Source: Alphaproteobacteria bacterium
GTDB taxonomy: Bacteria; Pseudomonadota; Alphaproteobacteria; Rhizobiales; Devosiaceae
Direction of reading: 5' to 3'
Assembly (NCBI GenBank): GCA_018820005.1
Contig: JAHJOS010000192.1
Span: forward strand, 1-7,297
Length of the DNA stretch: 7,297 nucleotides
The position numbers were made by a program, and so were the translations under genes. Under the pieces are notes generated by a model. That model was not told the DNA's origin and did not search any database. It saw only the letters and a list, made by a program, of their open reading frames with translations. Shown piece by piece: positions 6,275-7,297 of the stretch. Every line of letters starts with the position of its first letter. Positions within the stretch are counted from its first letter, which is position 1.

Positions 6275-6277
6275 GCG

Positions 6278-7045
6278 TTACCCCAGACTTCCCCGCATCA
6301 CCGCAAGCGCATCCGCCGTCGTCCCCGTCGGCCGGAACTCCAACCCCACCGGGCCCGCATAGCCCTTGGCAATGAGCCAAGCCAGTTTCTGCTTGAGGGG
6401 CAACGTGCCGCTGCCGGGTTGGTTGCGGCCGGGGTGGTCGGCGATGTGGACGTAAAAGATATGCTCGAGGCCGCCGGCGAGGACCGTTTCGGGGTCTTCG
6501 CCCATCACCATGGAATGATACATGTCATAGGTCAGCCCGATTTCGGGCCGGTTGACGGCGTTGCAGATGGCGAGGCCCTCCGCGGTGCTGGTGAGATAAT
6601 AGCCCTTGTGATCGACGCGATCATTGAGCGGTTCGAGCGCCAGGCGCACGCCGCTGCCCTTGAGCACATCGGCCGAGCGGGCCATGGCCTTGGTCAGCGC
6701 ATCATGCTGGCGGGCGCGGTCGACGCCGGCCAAAAGGGGGCCGGACTGGCAGATCAGGATCGGGGCGCCCAGCCGCAGCGCCACGTCGCGGCTTTTTTCG
6801 AGACCGATGAGGAACCGGTCATGGTCACCCTCCCGCGTCAGCTCGGCAAAGGGCTCGGCGACAATGCCGGCCAGTTGCACGCCGTTCTCGCTGAGGGCGC
6901 GTTCGATGGCGTCGAGATCCTTGTTGGACCACATCCAGAATTCGACGCGGTCAAAGCCGGCGGCCTTGGCCAGGGCGATACGCTGGGCAAAGTCGTTCGT
7001 CTCGGGGACGAACAGCATTTCGATGCAGGCGGAATATTGGGTCAT
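6278..7045 (-). CDS. Hydroxypyruvate isomerase family TIM-barrel protein
   Basis: The 255-residue protein matches the Hyi/OtnI-type xylose-isomerase-like TIM barrels in length and motifs. The N-terminus YSACIEMLFVPE, then GFDRVEFWMWSNKDLDAI, the metal-site glutamate in LALEPLND (E138), TYDMYHSMVMGED (D174, H177), YVHIADHPGRNQPGSG (H200) and a second metal-site glutamate in VGLEFRPT (E236) are all in order. E138 and E236 correspond to the catalytic pair E142/E240 of E. coli Hyi. Known members interconvert hydroxypyruvate and tartronate semialdehyde, or isomerise 2-oxo-tetronate; which reaction applies here cannot be read from the sequence. Its start overlaps the pyrF stop by 4 bases, so it is translated with pyrF. 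Its stop lies 3 bases from the stop of the convergent immunity gene. No glyoxylate or tetronate pathway gene is beside it in this window. Confidence 0.87.
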   Translation of the reverse strand: MTQYSACIEMLFVPETNDFAQRIALAKAAGFDRVEFWMWSNKDLDAIERALSENGVQLAGIVAEPFAELTREGDHDRFLIGLEKSRDVALRLGAPILICQSGPLLAGVDRARQHDALTKAMARSADVLKGSGVRLALEPLNDRVDHKGYYLTSTAEGLAICNAVNRPEIGLTYDMYHSMVMGEDPETVLAGGLEHIFYVHIADHPGRNQPGSGTLPLKQKLAWLIAKGYAGPVGLEFRPTGTTADALAVMRGSLG

Positions 7046-7297
7046 GCCAGGCGCGTCCCACTGTTCATGTCAGCGAGGACCGCCCGGGCGGCGGCGGCGG
7101 GATCGGCGGCCTCGATGATGGGGCGGGCCACCACCAGATGGCTGGCGCCGGCACTGAGCGCCTGGGCGGGGGTGGTCACCCGCTTCTGATCGCCCATGTC
7201 GCCACCGGCGAGGCGAATGCCGGGGGTAACCACGGCCATGGTTGGCCCGACGATCGAGCGCACCATCTGCGCCTCCTGCGCCGAGGCCACCAGACCA
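7042..7297 (-). CDS. pyrF: Orotidine 5'-phosphate decarboxylase, partial (N-terminus outside window)
   Basis: The last 84 residues of a PyrF are visible, reading GLVASAQEAQMVRSIVG, then VVTPGIRLAGGDMGDQKRVTTPAQALSAGASHLVVARPIIEAADPAAAARAVLADM. The VTPGIR...DQKRV..P..A...GA..LVV.RPI pattern is the phosphate-binding C-terminal half of the decarboxylase TIM barrel, which converts OMP to UMP at the end of pyrimidine synthesis. The catalytic Asp-Lys-Asp region would lie upstream, outside the window. The codon at 7288-7290 is GTG but encodes an internal valine, because the family sequence continues through it to the window edge. The stop codon shares an ATGA with the start of the isomerase gene. 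Confidence 0.93.
   Translation of the reverse strand, partial: GLVASAQEAQMVRSIVGPTMAVVTPGIRLAGGDMGDQKRVTTPAQALSAGASHLVVARPIIEAADPAAAARAVLADMNSGTRLA

Noticed and set aside
6419..7189. Open frame of 256 residues on the plus strand
   Set aside because: It is antisense to the isomerase and pyrF genes, both strongly supported by motifs, and has no family-like sequence.

Overview
The window is high-GC DNA densely packed with genes on both strands, most separated by a few bases or overlapping by 4. The gene families (an Ada-type alkylation repair protein, DUF2244, endonuclease III, DUF2214, a WHG-type TetR regulator, an adenosine-kinase-like PfkB kinase, and a hydroxypyruvate isomerase-like protein coupled to pyrF) suggest a chromosomal region of an alphaproteobacterium, probably Hyphomicrobiales of a Devosia-like kind. 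That assignment is inferred from gene content and protein style and was not searched. No RNA gene, CRISPR array, transposase or integrase is visible.

Layout. Positions 1-662 (minus) hold the N-terminal 220 residues of an AraC-HTH/O6-alkylguanine methyltransferase fusion, cut by the window edge. Upstream on the same strand is a small two-helix membrane protein, DUF2244 (725-1210). Divergent from it is nth, endonuclease III (1265-1954), so two DNA repair genes flank a membrane protein. Converging on nth, 3 bases away, is a DUF2214 membrane protein (1958-2413, minus). It is divergent from a TetR-family regulator (2474-3034), and the shared 60-base control region carries three TGTNAACA octamers. 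A PfkB-family kinase follows at 3107-4111.

The unusual part is 4151-6274. A 25-base hairpin repeat ends 3 bases before a 449-residue protein. That protein starts with a phage Mu F-like (MuF) head-morphogenesis module, continues through a strand-rich linker and a possible membrane segment, and ends in what reads as a PD-(D/E)XK nuclease domain. Its stop overlaps the start of an unrecognised 249-residue gene by 4 bases. Together these look like a MuF polymorphic toxin and its immunity gene, sitting among housekeeping genes without any phage structural or secretion gene in view. The putative immunity gene is visibly less GC-rich than the kinase gene.

The right end (minus strand) is a translationally coupled pair: pyrF (C-terminal part only, cut by the window edge) and a hydroxypyruvate isomerase-like TIM-barrel protein, which converges on the immunity gene with a 3-base gap.
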